DNA of 64,000 nt, taken from positions 1-64,000 of the forward strand of contig JAJZMF010000023.1 in NCBI GenBank assembly GCA_021850325.1. The letters run 5' to 3'. Of the stretch, positions 1-7,812 are shown in pieces. The position numbers and the translations under genes are program-made. The stretch comes from Actinomycetes bacterium (GTDB taxonomy: Bacteria > Actinomycetota > Acidimicrobiia > Acidimicrobiales > Palsa-688). The first letter of the stretch is position 1, and every line of letters starts with the position of its first letter. Below the pieces are notes generated by a model that ran no database searches, was not told the DNA's origin, and saw only the letters and a list, made by a program, of their open reading frames with translations.

Positions 1-507
1 TTCTGCCCGCCACCAGCATCTACACAAACCAGTGCGCCTCCACCCCCGAGCGCTCAACAGGTGTTCGAGCAGGTGCCCTTCCCTCAGCCCAGCGTGCGCA
101 CCGACCCCGGGACCATCGGAGTTGTCCAACTGCCCACCTGGTTCTGGGTAGGTGACAGTGCGACGTCCTCGGGGCTCACCGTGGGCCCACTGGGTGTGGG
201 GGGCTACTCGGTCGTCCTCCATGTGCACCCCGTTGCCTATTACTGGTCGTTTGGTGACGGCACGGACGCCGTTAGCTATACAGGAGGCTCGGGCGGTGGC
301 GCGGCCAGCGCTTCTGTCGTGCACACCTACCACCAACAAGGCACCTACGAGGTGGGATTGGGGATCGCCTGGGAGGGTTCGTACACGTTCACTGGTTACG
401 GAGTGGACCAGACCGTCCCCCTGGGCCCTGTGCGCCAGCCGGCCGTCGTACGTAGCTACCGTGTCCAGGAGGTGAGGTCAGTCCTGGTCCAGGAAGGCGT
501 TACCTAG
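1..507 (+). CDS. PKD-domain protein, 3' part (5' truncated by window)
   Basis: The frame is open from base 1 to the TAG at 505-507, so the gene begins upstream; 168 residues are visible. Residues about 75-130 look like a PKD-type Ig-like fold: a YYWSFGDGTD core strand, a Gly/Ser-rich loop, then VVHTYHQQGTYEV, matching the family pattern W-x-FGDG...HTY...G-Y-V. Such domains occur in secreted or surface proteins, so an extracytoplasmic location is likely; the signal peptide would lie outside the window. The Pro-rich start (PPPPSAQQ) looks like a linker. Its last 30 bases overlap the convergent ArsR gene. Full domain content and function are unknown. Confidence 0.7.
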   Translation, partial: FCPPPASTQTSAPPPPSAQQVFEQVPFPQPSVRTDPGTIGVVQLPTWFWVGDSATSSGLTVGPLGVGGYSVVLHVHPVAYYWSFGDGTDAVSYTGGSGGGAASASVVHTYHQQGTYEVGLGIAWEGSYTFTGYGVDQTVPLGPVRQPAVVRSYRVQEVRSVLVQEGVT

Positions 508-1017
508 CACTGGCGCCGTGGCGGGGCCGGTGGGGCGGTGCTGGTAGGTGTGCAAGGAGAGCTCTGCAGGTACGGTCGGCGCGCTCGGATGGTCGGAGGC
601 TTGGCCCACAAGGGGCCCGAGGTCATCGGCCGCGCGTTGCGCCTTGGCCGATTTGTGGTTGCCCAGCTTCTTTTTCGGCTTGCCGCCCGCAGGCTTGGCC
701 TTCTTCTTGTGGGGGGCACTACCGGCTGGCACCGGGGCCGCCGTGGCATCGACGTAAGCGGTGAGCGCCTGGTGGAGCATGGCGCCCTGCAGGGTGTAGA
801 TCACCCGGTTGGCTGAACGGCGCTCGCTCACCAGGCCGGAGGCTTTGAGGACGGTGAGATGGCGTGACACGGACGGGCCGGAGATCGGGAAGAGGGCAGC
901 GATCTGCCCGGCCGAGAGCTCACCGTCGCTCAGGGCCACCAGGATGGTACGCCGGGTGGCGTCGGAGAGCGCCCGGAAAACAGCGGAGGAGCTCTCCGTC
1001 TCCTGCCACACAGCCAT
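478..1017 (-). CDS. ArsR-family transcriptional regulator with Lys-rich tail
   Basis: Winged-helix regulator of 179 residues. The ArsR core is clear in the first 90 residues: FRALSDATRRTILVAL, then the helix-turn-helix ALFPISGPSVSRHLTVLKAS and the wing SERRSANRVIYTL. No CxC or other obvious metal-binding Cys motif is present, so the signal is unknown. The C-terminal half is atypical: a Lys/Ala/Pro/Gly-rich stretch (HKKKAKPAGGKPKKK) followed by a disordered tail, possibly a non-specific DNA-binding tail. ATG at 1017 is preferred; an in-frame TTG at 1053 would add 12 residues. An inverted repeat abuts the ATG, suggesting autorepression. The 3' end overlaps the convergent PKD gene by 30 bases. 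Confidence 0.85.
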   Translation of the reverse strand: MAVWQETESSSAVFRALSDATRRTILVALSDGELSAGQIAALFPISGPSVSRHLTVLKASGLVSERRSANRVIYTLQGAMLHQALTAYVDATAAPVPAGSAPHKKKAKPAGGKPKKKLGNHKSAKAQRAADDLGPLVGQASDHPSAPTVPAELSLHTYQHRPTGPATAPVLGNAFLDQD

Positions 1018-1033
1018 ATGGCTATTTAGCCAT
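1012..1033 (-). promoter_or_regulatory. Inverted repeat at arsR start (putative operator)
   Basis: AGCCATATGGCT (1012-1023) is a perfect 12-bp palindrome containing the start codon. ATGGCT-ATTT-AGCCAT (1018-1033) is a second inverted repeat sharing one arm, so three half-sites lie in 22 bases. This AT-richer patch in a GC-rich region sits where the promoter or leaderless start of the minus-strand regulator would be. An autoregulatory operator is inferred. Confidence 0.5.
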
Positions 1034-1096
1034 CGCGCTACGCCGTCCGTCAAGGCCGCGCTGATGGACCAGGCGGGCCGTTGCTAGGGTGAGCGC

Positions 1097-2098
1097 GTGC
1101 CCAGGGGCCGAAGTCCCGTGCCCGTCAGGGCGCCCTTGTCGGCCGCACTGGCGGCTGTAGTTGCCGTTGGCACCGGGGTGGGTGCTGGCGGTGCGCCTCG
1201 GCTGCGGGCGGACGGGCGGCCCCGGCCGTCCTCGGGCGCCTTGGCCCGTCCGGGCGGGCTGCGGCCCTGCGGTTACCTCCGGGGCCGCCCACGCGTCGAC
1301 CAGGTGCTCGTCATCTGGGAGGAGAACCACAGCTACAGCTCAGTTATAGGTAGCCCCGCCGCTCCTGAGATCAACCGCCTGGCCGCCCGGTGCGGGCTGG
1401 CCACGGGCTACGTTGCCCTGGACCACCCGTCCCTTCCCAATTACCTTCAGATGACGTCGGGAGCGCTGTACTCGCACAGCCCTTGGACCAGTGACTGCGG
1501 GCCCTCGGGGGCCTGCACCACCCGGGTCGCTTCGGTGTTCTCGGAGCTGGACCAGGCGCACAAGCAGTGGCGTTCCTACGCCGAGTCCATGGCGACCAAC
1601 TGCGACCTGGTCACGGCAGGCACCTACGCGGCGCGCCACAACCCGGCCGTCTACTACACCTCGGTACGACGCAGGTGCCAACAGTGGGACCAGCCTCTGG
1701 GGACCTTGTCCGAGGGCCCGCTGAGCAGTGCCCTGGCCCATGGCCCCCGGGCCGCCCTGACCACCGTGAGCCCCAACGTCGAGGACGACATGCACGACGG
1801 GACGGTCAAGCAGGCGGACACGTGGTTGGCCGGCTGGGTGCCCCGCATCGTCGCCAGCCCCGCCTACCGCAGCGGGCACCTTGCGGTCCTCATCGTCTGG
1901 GACGAGGGCTTTGGTTCGGGCGACCAGCAGTCGTCGGCGCCGTTGGTGGTGATGTCGGCCTCCACCCCCGCCGGCACCCGCTCCGGGTTGGCCTTCAACG
2001 ACTTCTCGGTGCTGCGGACCGTGAGCCAGTTGAGCGGCGTGCGCCCCCTCGGGTCAGCTGCCAGGGCCCCTTCCCTGGTCCGGCCGTTCCGCCTTTAG
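1097..2098 (+). CDS. Secreted phosphoesterase (acid phosphatase / phospholipase C-like)
   Basis: 333 residues with an N-terminal hydrophobic Ala/Val stretch (residues 12-32) likely to be a signal sequence. The body matches the phosphoesterase family that includes bacterial acid phosphatases and phospholipase C: LVIWEENHSYSSVIG near residue 72 (family motif xxENHSF/Y), LDHPSLPNYLQMTSG, SPNVEDDMHDG, and LIVWDEGFGSGD near residue 268, which supply the metal- and phosphate-binding Asp, Glu and His positions. Substrate specificity cannot be read from sequence; phospholipid or phosphomonoester hydrolysis outside the membrane is the family role. GTG start at 1097. It is divergent from arsR and convergent with the next gene, across a hairpin. 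Confidence 0.8.
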   Translation: MPRGRSPVPVRAPLSAALAAVVAVGTGVGAGGAPRLRADGRPRPSSGALARPGGLRPCGYLRGRPRVDQVLVIWEENHSYSSVIGSPAAPEINRLAARCGLATGYVALDHPSLPNYLQMTSGALYSHSPWTSDCGPSGACTTRVASVFSELDQAHKQWRSYAESMATNCDLVTAGTYAARHNPAVYYTSVRRRCQQWDQPLGTLSEGPLSSALAHGPRAALTTVSPNVEDDMHDGTVKQADTWLAGWVPRIVASPAYRSGHLAVLIVWDEGFGSGDQQSSAPLVVMSASTPAGTRSGLAFNDFSVLRTVSQLSGVRPLGSAARAPSLVRPFRL

Positions 2099-2132
2099 GA
2101 CTGGGCGCTCGGCTCGCTGGCGCGACCTCCGA

Positions 2133-2154
2133 GGGCCGCTGCCGTGAGCGGCCC
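2133..2154. terminator. Bidirectional hairpin between convergent genes
   Basis: GGGCCGCT, loop GCCGTG, AGCGGCCC: perfect 8-bp arms with a 6-base loop between the ends of the phosphoesterase gene and the minus-strand membrane-protein gene. There is no U-tract, as is common for GC-rich actinobacterial terminators. Confidence 0.5.
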
Positions 2155-2168
2155 CGGGGCGCCGGTGC

Positions 2169-2804
2169 TCAGTGGGTTATGCGCAGCTCGGGTAGTTGCA
2201 GCCAGTCCTCGTCGTCGTTCACCAGTAGCGTGCACCGCCCGTGCGCTGCCAGCAGCTGGAGCGGGGTACGGCCGGCTTCCCAGCTGTTCAACCGCCGGGC
2301 CTGCCTGCGGGCGCAGCGTCGGCCGTGGCAGCGCCAGGTGAGGGAGATGTTCGTGGTCTCCACGCTGCGGCGTTGCCGTGTGAGGGGGTCGACGCGAAAG
2401 CCGCTGCCGCCTCGCAGGTACGCCAGCACCTCGTTGCCGAGCACGTAGACCGCCTCGACTTCCACGGCATGCAGCTCCAGGTACAGGTCCTGGGCCCTTG
2501 GGCGTGGGAAGTGGCGGGTGCCGCGGTGCCCGGTGAGGGCGGCAGGCGTCCTCTGTGGGGCCCGGGACCAGGGTGCGGTCACGGCGACGGCCACCCCGGC
2601 GCCAAAAGCACCCGCTGCCGCGGGGACCTGGTGGAGCCCGAACAACAGCCCGCCTGCCGCCAGGCAGAGCACGGGGGCGACGAGTGCCGCCCAGGCCACC
2701 CGGTCCGGGCCACGGTGGCGCCGGGGGTGCTCTCCGGCCAGGGTTGCCGCGGTGCGGGTGCGATGTCCCATCTGGATTGGCACATACCCAACAAGCCCCG
2801 ACAT
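2169..2804 (-). CDS. Hypothetical membrane protein
   Basis: I do not recognise a family. The 211-residue protein has a basic N-terminus (GEHPRRHRGPDR, residues 24-35), then two adjacent hydrophobic segments at about 37-57 and 61-78 that could form a membrane hairpin. A soluble C-terminal domain of about 130 residues follows, with a Tyr/Leu-rich strand (LYLELHAVEVEAVYVLGNEV) and a basic patch with two cysteines (WRCHGRRCARRQARR). The C-terminal half probably faces the cytoplasm given the positive charges, but topology is inference. It stands alone between the phosphoesterase and the rpf-like gene. Confidence 0.6.
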   Translation of the reverse strand: MSGLVGYVPIQMGHRTRTAATLAGEHPRRHRGPDRVAWAALVAPVLCLAAGGLLFGLHQVPAAAGAFGAGVAVAVTAPWSRAPQRTPAALTGHRGTRHFPRPRAQDLYLELHAVEVEAVYVLGNEVLAYLRGGSGFRVDPLTRQRRSVETTNISLTWRCHGRRCARRQARRLNSWEAGRTPLQLLAAHGRCTLLVNDDEDWLQLPELRITH

Positions 2805-2918
2805 CCCACTCTGGCGTAGCCCGGTTTGCCGGGCCCGCCCCGGCGCAGCTCCTGGGCGTGCTCAAGGGCCTGCGGTGCCTGTGGGCGGCGGCCGGACGGA
2901 AGCGGAGGGGTGGGGGCC

Positions 2919-4379
2919 TCAGAGGCCGAGAGCGGCGCTGCAGGCGGGCCAGGGTGACCACCCGGCTGAGGCCTCCAGGTGCTGAGCGGCGGCGTCCTGC
3001 TCCCAGTAGGGGGCGCTGGAGGGTACCCCCGGGTAGCCGAGCGCGTTCCAGGTCGCCCCGGAGAACTGGTAGGCGCCGTAGAAGCCGTTACCGGTGTTCT
3101 CCTGGTAGTTGTCGCCGGACTCGCAGGTCCTCAGCTCCAGCCACACGCCCCCGGCCGGGCCGGGGTGGCCGCCAGCCGAGCCGGCAGCGCTCGCCGGCGA
3201 CGCCGGGGCGGTCGTCGTGCCCGGGGCGGTCGTCAGGGCGCCGAGGGCGCTCGGGCCGGCCGAGGTGGAGGTCGAGGCGGGTGCCGTGCCTGCGCCGGGG
3301 CCGGTCACGCCGGGGACGGTCGTCGTGGCACCAGGGGCGGTGGTGGGGGTGGCCACCGGGACCGCGGCGTCGGTGCTGGCCACCACGGTGCCGGGGCGGG
3401 CAGCCCCCGTCGTGCTTGCGGAGGGTGCAGGAGCGGTCGACGTGGGACCGTACACAGGAGCGCGGCCGTCTAGCTGAGCGGTCACCACCCGTACGAGACC
3501 GTTGGCCTGGGGTGGCCCCGCCTGTGCTGCCGCCCGGGCCCGGGCCTCGGCCGCGGCATGGGCCCTGGCTGCCGCCCGGGCTGCCTGTTCGGCCTGTGCT
3601 GCGGCTCGGGCTGCAGCGGCGGCGCGGGCTGCAGCTTGTGCCCGGGCCTGTGCTTGTGCCCGCGCCTGTGCCTGTGCCGCCGCTTGTGCGGCAGCCTGTG
3701 CTGCTGCCCGCGCCCGGGCTTCGGCTGCCGCCAAAGCTTCGGCCCGGGCAGTGGCCTGGGCCTGGAGGTCCACGACGTCGGCCTGGGCCTGGTCGAGGAG
3801 CTTCTGGAGGGCGCCGGCCTGCACCAGGGCCTGGGTGCGGAGCCTGGCTGCCAGGGCCGCTGCGTGCTCCGCCTGGCTCAGGCGGGTGCGGTAGACGGTG
3901 AGCTCAGCCGTGAGGGCGGTCCCCTGTCGGTCGAAGCGGGCGAGGAGGGCGGAGAGGTCGACCACCGCGAGGTCCTCGTACGCCACCTGGTCGGCCTGGG
4001 CCACGAAGCCGCCGCCGCTGCCTGCCGGCGTGGGCACGGCGCCGGTGTAGGAGAGCAGGGCCTGGCGCTGCACGAGGTCCCGGGTGCGGCCGTAGGCCCG
4101 TTGCAGCGAGCGCGTGCCCCGGGCCAGGGAGGCCACCTCGGGGCGGAGACGGGCCACGTGCGCCTGGTCGGCCAGGTAGCCCAGGGTGAGGGCATGCACC
4201 TGCTGGCCCTGGCGCACCTCGGCGGCGTACAGAGCTGTCGCCCGGGCCCGGGCTGACGGCAGGTTGTCGGCGGAGGCCTGCCGGTTCGCGAGCGCGCCGC
4301 ACACACCTACCAAGGCCGCGAGGCAGGCGAGCGCCCCGACTAGGCGCCCAGCCCCCCGCAGCGCCCCAGCGGCCCCCAT
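2919..4379 (-). CDS. Coiled-coil Rpf-like transglycosylase (resuscitation-promoting factor domain)
   Basis: 486 residues from ATG 4379, which opens with a signal-like segment (GRLVGALACLAALVGVCGAL); longer starts to 4544 add only Arg/Pro-rich sequence. Residues about 40-300 form a long predicted coiled coil ending in an extreme Ala-rich stretch of (A/R/Q) repeats. A Pro/Ala/Thr linker (about 315-400) follows. The last 85 residues are an Rpf domain: LRTCESGDNYQENTG with the catalytic Glu after the first Cys, NGFYGAYQFSGATWNALGYPG, and GWSPWPACSAALGL with the second disulfide Cys. Rpf proteins cleave peptidoglycan glycan strands and promote growth resumption. The coiled-coil N-terminus resembles that of cell-wall hydrolases held inactive until triggered; this is inferred. 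Confidence 0.9.
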   Translation of the reverse strand: MGAAGALRGAGRLVGALACLAALVGVCGALANRQASADNLPSARARATALYAAEVRQGQQVHALTLGYLADQAHVARLRPEVASLARGTRSLQRAYGRTRDLVQRQALLSYTGAVPTPAGSGGGFVAQADQVAYEDLAVVDLSALLARFDRQGTALTAELTVYRTRLSQAEHAAALAARLRTQALVQAGALQKLLDQAQADVVDLQAQATARAEALAAAEARARAAAQAAAQAAAQAQARAQAQARAQAAARAAAAARAAAQAEQAARAAARAHAAAEARARAAAQAGPPQANGLVRVVTAQLDGRAPVYGPTSTAPAPSASTTGAARPGTVVASTDAAVPVATPTTAPGATTTVPGVTGPGAGTAPASTSTSAGPSALGALTTAPGTTTAPASPASAAGSAGGHPGPAGGVWLELRTCESGDNYQENTGNGFYGAYQFSGATWNALGYPGVPSSAPYWEQDAAAQHLEASAGWSPWPACSAALGL

Positions 4380-4566
4380 GGGCTGTCGGCACGCCACGAC
4401 GAGCCAGACACTACCCGGCCGCAACCGTCCCGGCCAGAGCCAACTGTCCCCGCGGGTTGTGGCCGCCCTGTTGTGGCCGCCCTGCTCGGCCGGTGGCATG
4501 ACGCCGGCGGCGGCCGGGGGGCGGGGACGTGGCCGTTGGCGCACCCGACCGGCGCGCCCTACCTGG

Positions 4567-5688
4567 TCAGGGCCCGGGCCAGCGCAGAGCCCGCCCTTTG
4601 TAGATGGCGTCGACGTAACGGGCGTCGATGATCGAGGCGAGGTTGACGCTGTGGCTTATCAGGTGGTAGCCGAGCAGCAGGTGGTACTCGGGTTGCCACT
4701 GGGCGACGTCCTCGTAGCCGAGCGGTCTCCCGGGGAGCAGGGTCGAGACGACCGAGCCTGATTCGACCTGCCAGCGTTGCAGGTTGAGCTGCTTGGGGTA
4801 GCCGGGCTGGTACTTGGCGGCGTCGTTGATGCACGTCGGGGCATGGGCCCGGCAGAACTGGAACGCCTTGAAGGTCGCCCGGAGGAAGTCCTCCAGCGCG
4901 CCGGGGTGGGCGCCGGCCCACTTGCGGTTGACGTCCAGGACGTTGAAGGCCCCTTTGAGGCCGAAGGCGCCCGGGTCCCACTGGCGGACCTTGTAGCCCT
5001 CGTCGCGCAACTGCAGCGGCTCGTTCGACTTGTACGCCGTCAGGGCCTGCACCTCGCCCCTGGGGAGGATCCGGGGGTCGTAGCCGACGGAGACCTCGTG
5101 CAGGGAGGAAATCTTCACCCCTGCCTTCTCGAGCATGGCCGTGATGATGGGCGGCATGGCGCCCTTGTAGCCGATCGTCTTGCCGTCGAGCTGGCGCAGG
5201 TTGGTGATGTCCGGCATGGTGAGCAGGGTGGAGGCGGTGGTGTTGCCGTAAGTGGCCACGGCGTCCACAGGGATGCTCGGAGACCCTGCGACATCGGTTA
5301 TGGCGTCCGAGGGTGAACCGAGCTCCCCCAGGGTGGCCCGCCCCGTGGCCACCAGTTGGCCCGTCGCAGCCGGGTTCCCTGTGCCGGCGTCGATGGTGAC
5401 GTTGAGGCACAGGTCGCTGTAGTAGCCCTGGGCCTTGGCTGCCACCGCGTCGAGGATGCCCACCGATGCCTGCCAGCCGAAGCCCGTCAGGTAGGTGACC
5501 TGCCCCGCCGCCCGGTTCCGCGCACAACGCGCCGCGCCGACCAGGCTGCTGTTGCCGGCGTGCACCCGCAGGGGCGGCAGCGGTGCCGCGGCTGCAGCTT
5601 GGACGGCACCCGGGCCGGCCAGCACGGCCGCTGTGAGCACGGTGGCGAAGCCACGGGCCCGTCTTTGTTGTTGCTTGGTGGTAGCCAT
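4567..5688 (-). CDS. ABC transporter substrate-binding protein, NMT1/SsuA-like
   Basis: 373 residues with a typical export signal (Lys/Arg-rich start, then FATVLTAAVLAGPGAVQAAA). It has the two-lobe NMT1/THI5-like layout: VTYLTGFGWQASVGILDAVAAKAQGYY near the start, then GQLVATGRATLGELGSPSDAI and LRQLDGKTIGYKGA, as in binding proteins for pyrimidine thiamine precursors, sulfonates or nitrate-type anions. It lacks an obvious lipobox Cys. It is the last gene of the operon with the permease and ATPase upstream. The ligand cannot be assigned: no TPP riboswitch or sulfonate gene is nearby. RBS-like AGGGAC lies just before the ATG. Confidence 0.85.
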   Translation of the reverse strand: MATTKQQQRRARGFATVLTAAVLAGPGAVQAAAAAPLPPLRVHAGNSSLVGAARCARNRAAGQVTYLTGFGWQASVGILDAVAAKAQGYYSDLCLNVTIDAGTGNPAATGQLVATGRATLGELGSPSDAITDVAGSPSIPVDAVATYGNTTASTLLTMPDITNLRQLDGKTIGYKGAMPPIITAMLEKAGVKISSLHEVSVGYDPRILPRGEVQALTAYKSNEPLQLRDEGYKVRQWDPGAFGLKGAFNVLDVNRKWAGAHPGALEDFLRATFKAFQFCRAHAPTCINDAAKYQPGYPKQLNLQRWQVESGSVVSTLLPGRPLGYEDVAQWQPEYHLLLGYHLISHSVNLASIIDARYVDAIYKGRALRWPGP

Positions 5689-5786
5689 GTCCCTGGCAGG
5701 CTAGCGGTCACCGGTCGCCGGCCGGCCAGCACCGCGCCCCGCGCCCCGCGGCCCCGCCTAGGGCCGTCCCGTGCCGGGGGCCCCTC

Positions 5787-6611
5787 TCAGCGGAAGCCGC
5801 GGCGTTTGAGCACCCACGCCTCCAGTCCCGCCACCAGCCCGGTCAACAGCAGCCCGAAGAAGGCGAGCACGGCGATCCCCGCCCACGCCAGGTTGAGCTG
5901 GGCATTGGCCGAGGCGGTGTTGATCCAGATACCCAGGCCCACGTTGGTCCCACCGAGCACCATCTCGGCCACGGCGGCGCCCACGAGTGACAGCGGGGCC
6001 GAGATGCGCGCCGCAGCGAACAGGTAGGGCAGGCTGGCCGGCAGCCTCAGGCGCCAGAGGGTCTCCCAGCGCGAGGCGTGCAGGGTCTGGAAGACCTCGA
6101 GAGCCCCCTGGTCGGCCGAGCCCAGGCCCACTATGGCGTTGATCAGCGACGGGAAGAAGGTGATCACCGCTGCCAGCACGACCCTGGGGGCCCGGCCCAG
6201 GCCGAAGGCGATGGACAGGGGAGGGGCGAAGGCGATGATGGGGCTCACGTTGAGCGCCACGGCGAGGGGCAGGACGGCCCGGGTGACAACCCTCGACTGG
6301 CTCATGGCGACGGCCAGGACGATGGCTACGACATAGCTGATGGCCAGGCCCGGGAGGGCCTCGGCCAGGGTGTCGCCCCCATTGGCGAAGAGGGCCACCG
6401 TGTGCCCGGCGAAGGCGGACCAGATGGCGCCGAGGGTCGGGATGATGGCCGTGGTGCTGGAGGCCACGAGCTGCCACGCACCGGCCACGGCGGCCAGTGC
6501 CAGCACCGTGGGCAGCCAGTTGGCCGGGCGCACCAGGCTCGCCAGGCGGGAGAGCGTAACGCCGGCCGTGGCTTGCCGGCCGCCTCCCGCAGGCAGGGCC
6601 GCCCTAGCCAC
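5787..6611 (-). CDS. ABC transporter permease (SsuC/TauC/ThiX-like)
   Basis: 274 residues from GTG 6611, which overlaps the end of the ATPase gene by 8 bases; upstream in-frame sequence is the ATPase gene read in another frame. About six membrane segments are visible, starting at WLPTVLALAAVAGAWQLVAS. The cytoplasmic EAA-type loop that docks on the ATPase is at EVFQTLHASRWETLWRLRLP followed by LPYLFAAARIS. This is the binding-protein-dependent permease family used for sulfonate, taurine, nitrate and thiamine-precursor import. It forms the membrane channel with the neighbouring ATPase and binding protein. Confidence 0.9.
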   Translation of the reverse strand: MARAALPAGGGRQATAGVTLSRLASLVRPANWLPTVLALAAVAGAWQLVASSTTAIIPTLGAIWSAFAGHTVALFANGGDTLAEALPGLAISYVVAIVLAVAMSQSRVVTRAVLPLAVALNVSPIIAFAPPLSIAFGLGRAPRVVLAAVITFFPSLINAIVGLGSADQGALEVFQTLHASRWETLWRLRLPASLPYLFAAARISAPLSLVGAAVAEMVLGGTNVGLGIWINTASANAQLNLAWAGIAVLAFFGLLLTGLVAGLEAWVLKRRGFR

Positions 6612-7428
6612 CGGCGCCGAGGAAGGCCTGGCGGAGCTGCGCCCGCAGGCTCGAGGTGAGCTGGTAGAAGCGTTCGGAGTCCTCGATGCCCTCTGGACGC
6701 GGGCGCCCCAGGTCGACCTCCACCGGAGCCGACAAACGGCCCTGGCCGAGCACGGCCACACGGTCCGAGAGCAGGACGGCCTCGGCCACCGAATGGGTCA
6801 CGAACACCACGGTGGGCCGGTCGGCCTGCCACAGTTCGAGCAGCAGGTGGGCCATGTGCTCACGTGTCATCTCGTCCAGGGCACCGAACGGCTCGTCCAT
6901 CAGCAGGACCCGGGGCAGGAAGGCGAAGGCCCGGGCGATGGCCACCCGCTGGCGCATGCCGCCCGAGAGCTGGGAGGGGAGCATGTTGCGGGCATGGGTG
7001 AGGCCGACACGGGCCAGGATCTCCTCGGGGTCACGGGCCTCGCAGCGGGCGGCACGGTTGACCTGCAGGGGTAGGCGCACGTTCTCTGCCACCGTCCTCC
7101 AGGGCAGGAGGGCGGGGGACTGGGGGACCCAGCCCAGGTGCTTGGCCCGGCTCGCCTGGCGCGGGGGCTCACCGAAGATGGACACCCGGCCACCGTCCGG
7201 GGCGGCCAGGCCGGCCAGGATCCGCAAGAGGGTCGACTTGCCCGCCCCGCTCGGCCCGATGACCGTGAAGAAGCAGCCCCGGGGGATGCTCAGGTCGACA
7301 TTGTCCAGTGCCGGCCAGCCCAGCGCCGCGAAGCGCTTGGTGACCCCCTCCAGCAGGATGTGGCCCTCGGGGCCGGGCGCGCTCCAGCCGGTCGGGCGTG
7401 CCGGGGGTTCAGCGCTCGGGGGGGCCAT
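6604..7428 (-). CDS. ABC transporter ATP-binding protein (SsuB/TauB-like)
   Basis: 274 residues. Walker A GPSGAGKST, Q-loop WVPQSPALLPW, signature LSGGMRQR, Walker B VLLMDEPFGALD and H-loop VFVTHSVAEAV are all intact and in order. The sequence belongs to the nitrate/sulfonate/taurine ATPase group, matching the permease and binding protein downstream. It drives import by ATP hydrolysis on the cytoplasmic face. The start ATG at 7428 gives a short Pro-rich N-terminal extension before the nucleotide-binding domain begins at about residue 23. Confidence 0.95.
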   Translation of the reverse strand: MAPPSAEPPARPTGWSAPGPEGHILLEGVTKRFAALGWPALDNVDLSIPRGCFFTVIGPSGAGKSTLLRILAGLAAPDGGRVSIFGEPPRQASRAKHLGWVPQSPALLPWRTVAENVRLPLQVNRAARCEARDPEEILARVGLTHARNMLPSQLSGGMRQRVAIARAFAFLPRVLLMDEPFGALDEMTREHMAHLLLELWQADRPTVVFVTHSVAEAVLLSDRVAVLGQGRLSAPVEVDLGRPRPEGIEDSERFYQLTSSLRAQLRQAFLGAGG

Positions 7429-7467
7429 GGGTTGGGCCCAGGTTATTGGGCCCGGCTCCTGCTGCCC

Positions 7468-7635
7468 TCAGTGCAGCTGGTTGTACACCCCGTCAGCCCC
7501 TGCAGCCAGGGCCGTCACCACGAGGACCACCATCACGAGAGCGAAGATGAAGTCCGCCCTCTTGCTGACCAGGGCGTAGATCCCGAGCACCTGGGCCACG
7601 ACCAGCAACCCGCCGGCGATGTAGAAGGGCGTCAC
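7468..7635 (-). CDS. Small two-TM membrane protein, first gene of the ABC operon
   Basis: A 55-residue protein read directly from the sequence; it is short enough to be missed by length cut-offs. GTG at 7635 with AGGACGGGG about 6-10 bases upstream, TGA at 7468-7470. Start: MTPFYIAGGLLVVAQVLGIY, a hydrophobic helix; then a short basic loop (SKRAD); then FIFALVMVVLVVTALAAGAD, a second helix; then a polar end (GVYNQLH). The helical hairpin and positive-inside loop are convincing. It lies 39 bases upstream of the ATPase start on the same strand, so co-transcription and an accessory role in transport are plausible. No known family is recognised. Confidence 0.65.
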   Translation of the reverse strand: MTPFYIAGGLLVVAQVLGIYALVSKRADFIFALVMVVLVVTALAAGADGVYNQLH

Positions 7636-7812
7636 CTGCCCCGTCCTGTGCCCCCGGTACGGGCCCGGCCCACCCTGGGAGCCGGCCCCTGGGAGCGGTC
7701 CGGGAGGCGCTCGAGCACGTTTGGCATCGAGGGAAGGCTAGCCGGGGAGGCAGGTGCCGGTCACGGAGGTCCCTGGGGACGCCTCCCCAGCCCGACGGGC
7801 CCCGCTGCCGCT

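Noticed and set aside
4457-4484. 14-bp direct repeat TTGTGGCCGCCCTG x2 upstream of the rpf-like gene
   Set aside because: Only two copies, placed before the likely promoter without symmetry; it could be simple duplication.
7636-7812. Possible TPP riboswitch before the NMT1-type ABC operon
   Set aside because: Neither the CTGAGA nor the ACCTGATCTGG conserved blocks are present on the minus strand; only GC-rich stems are seen.
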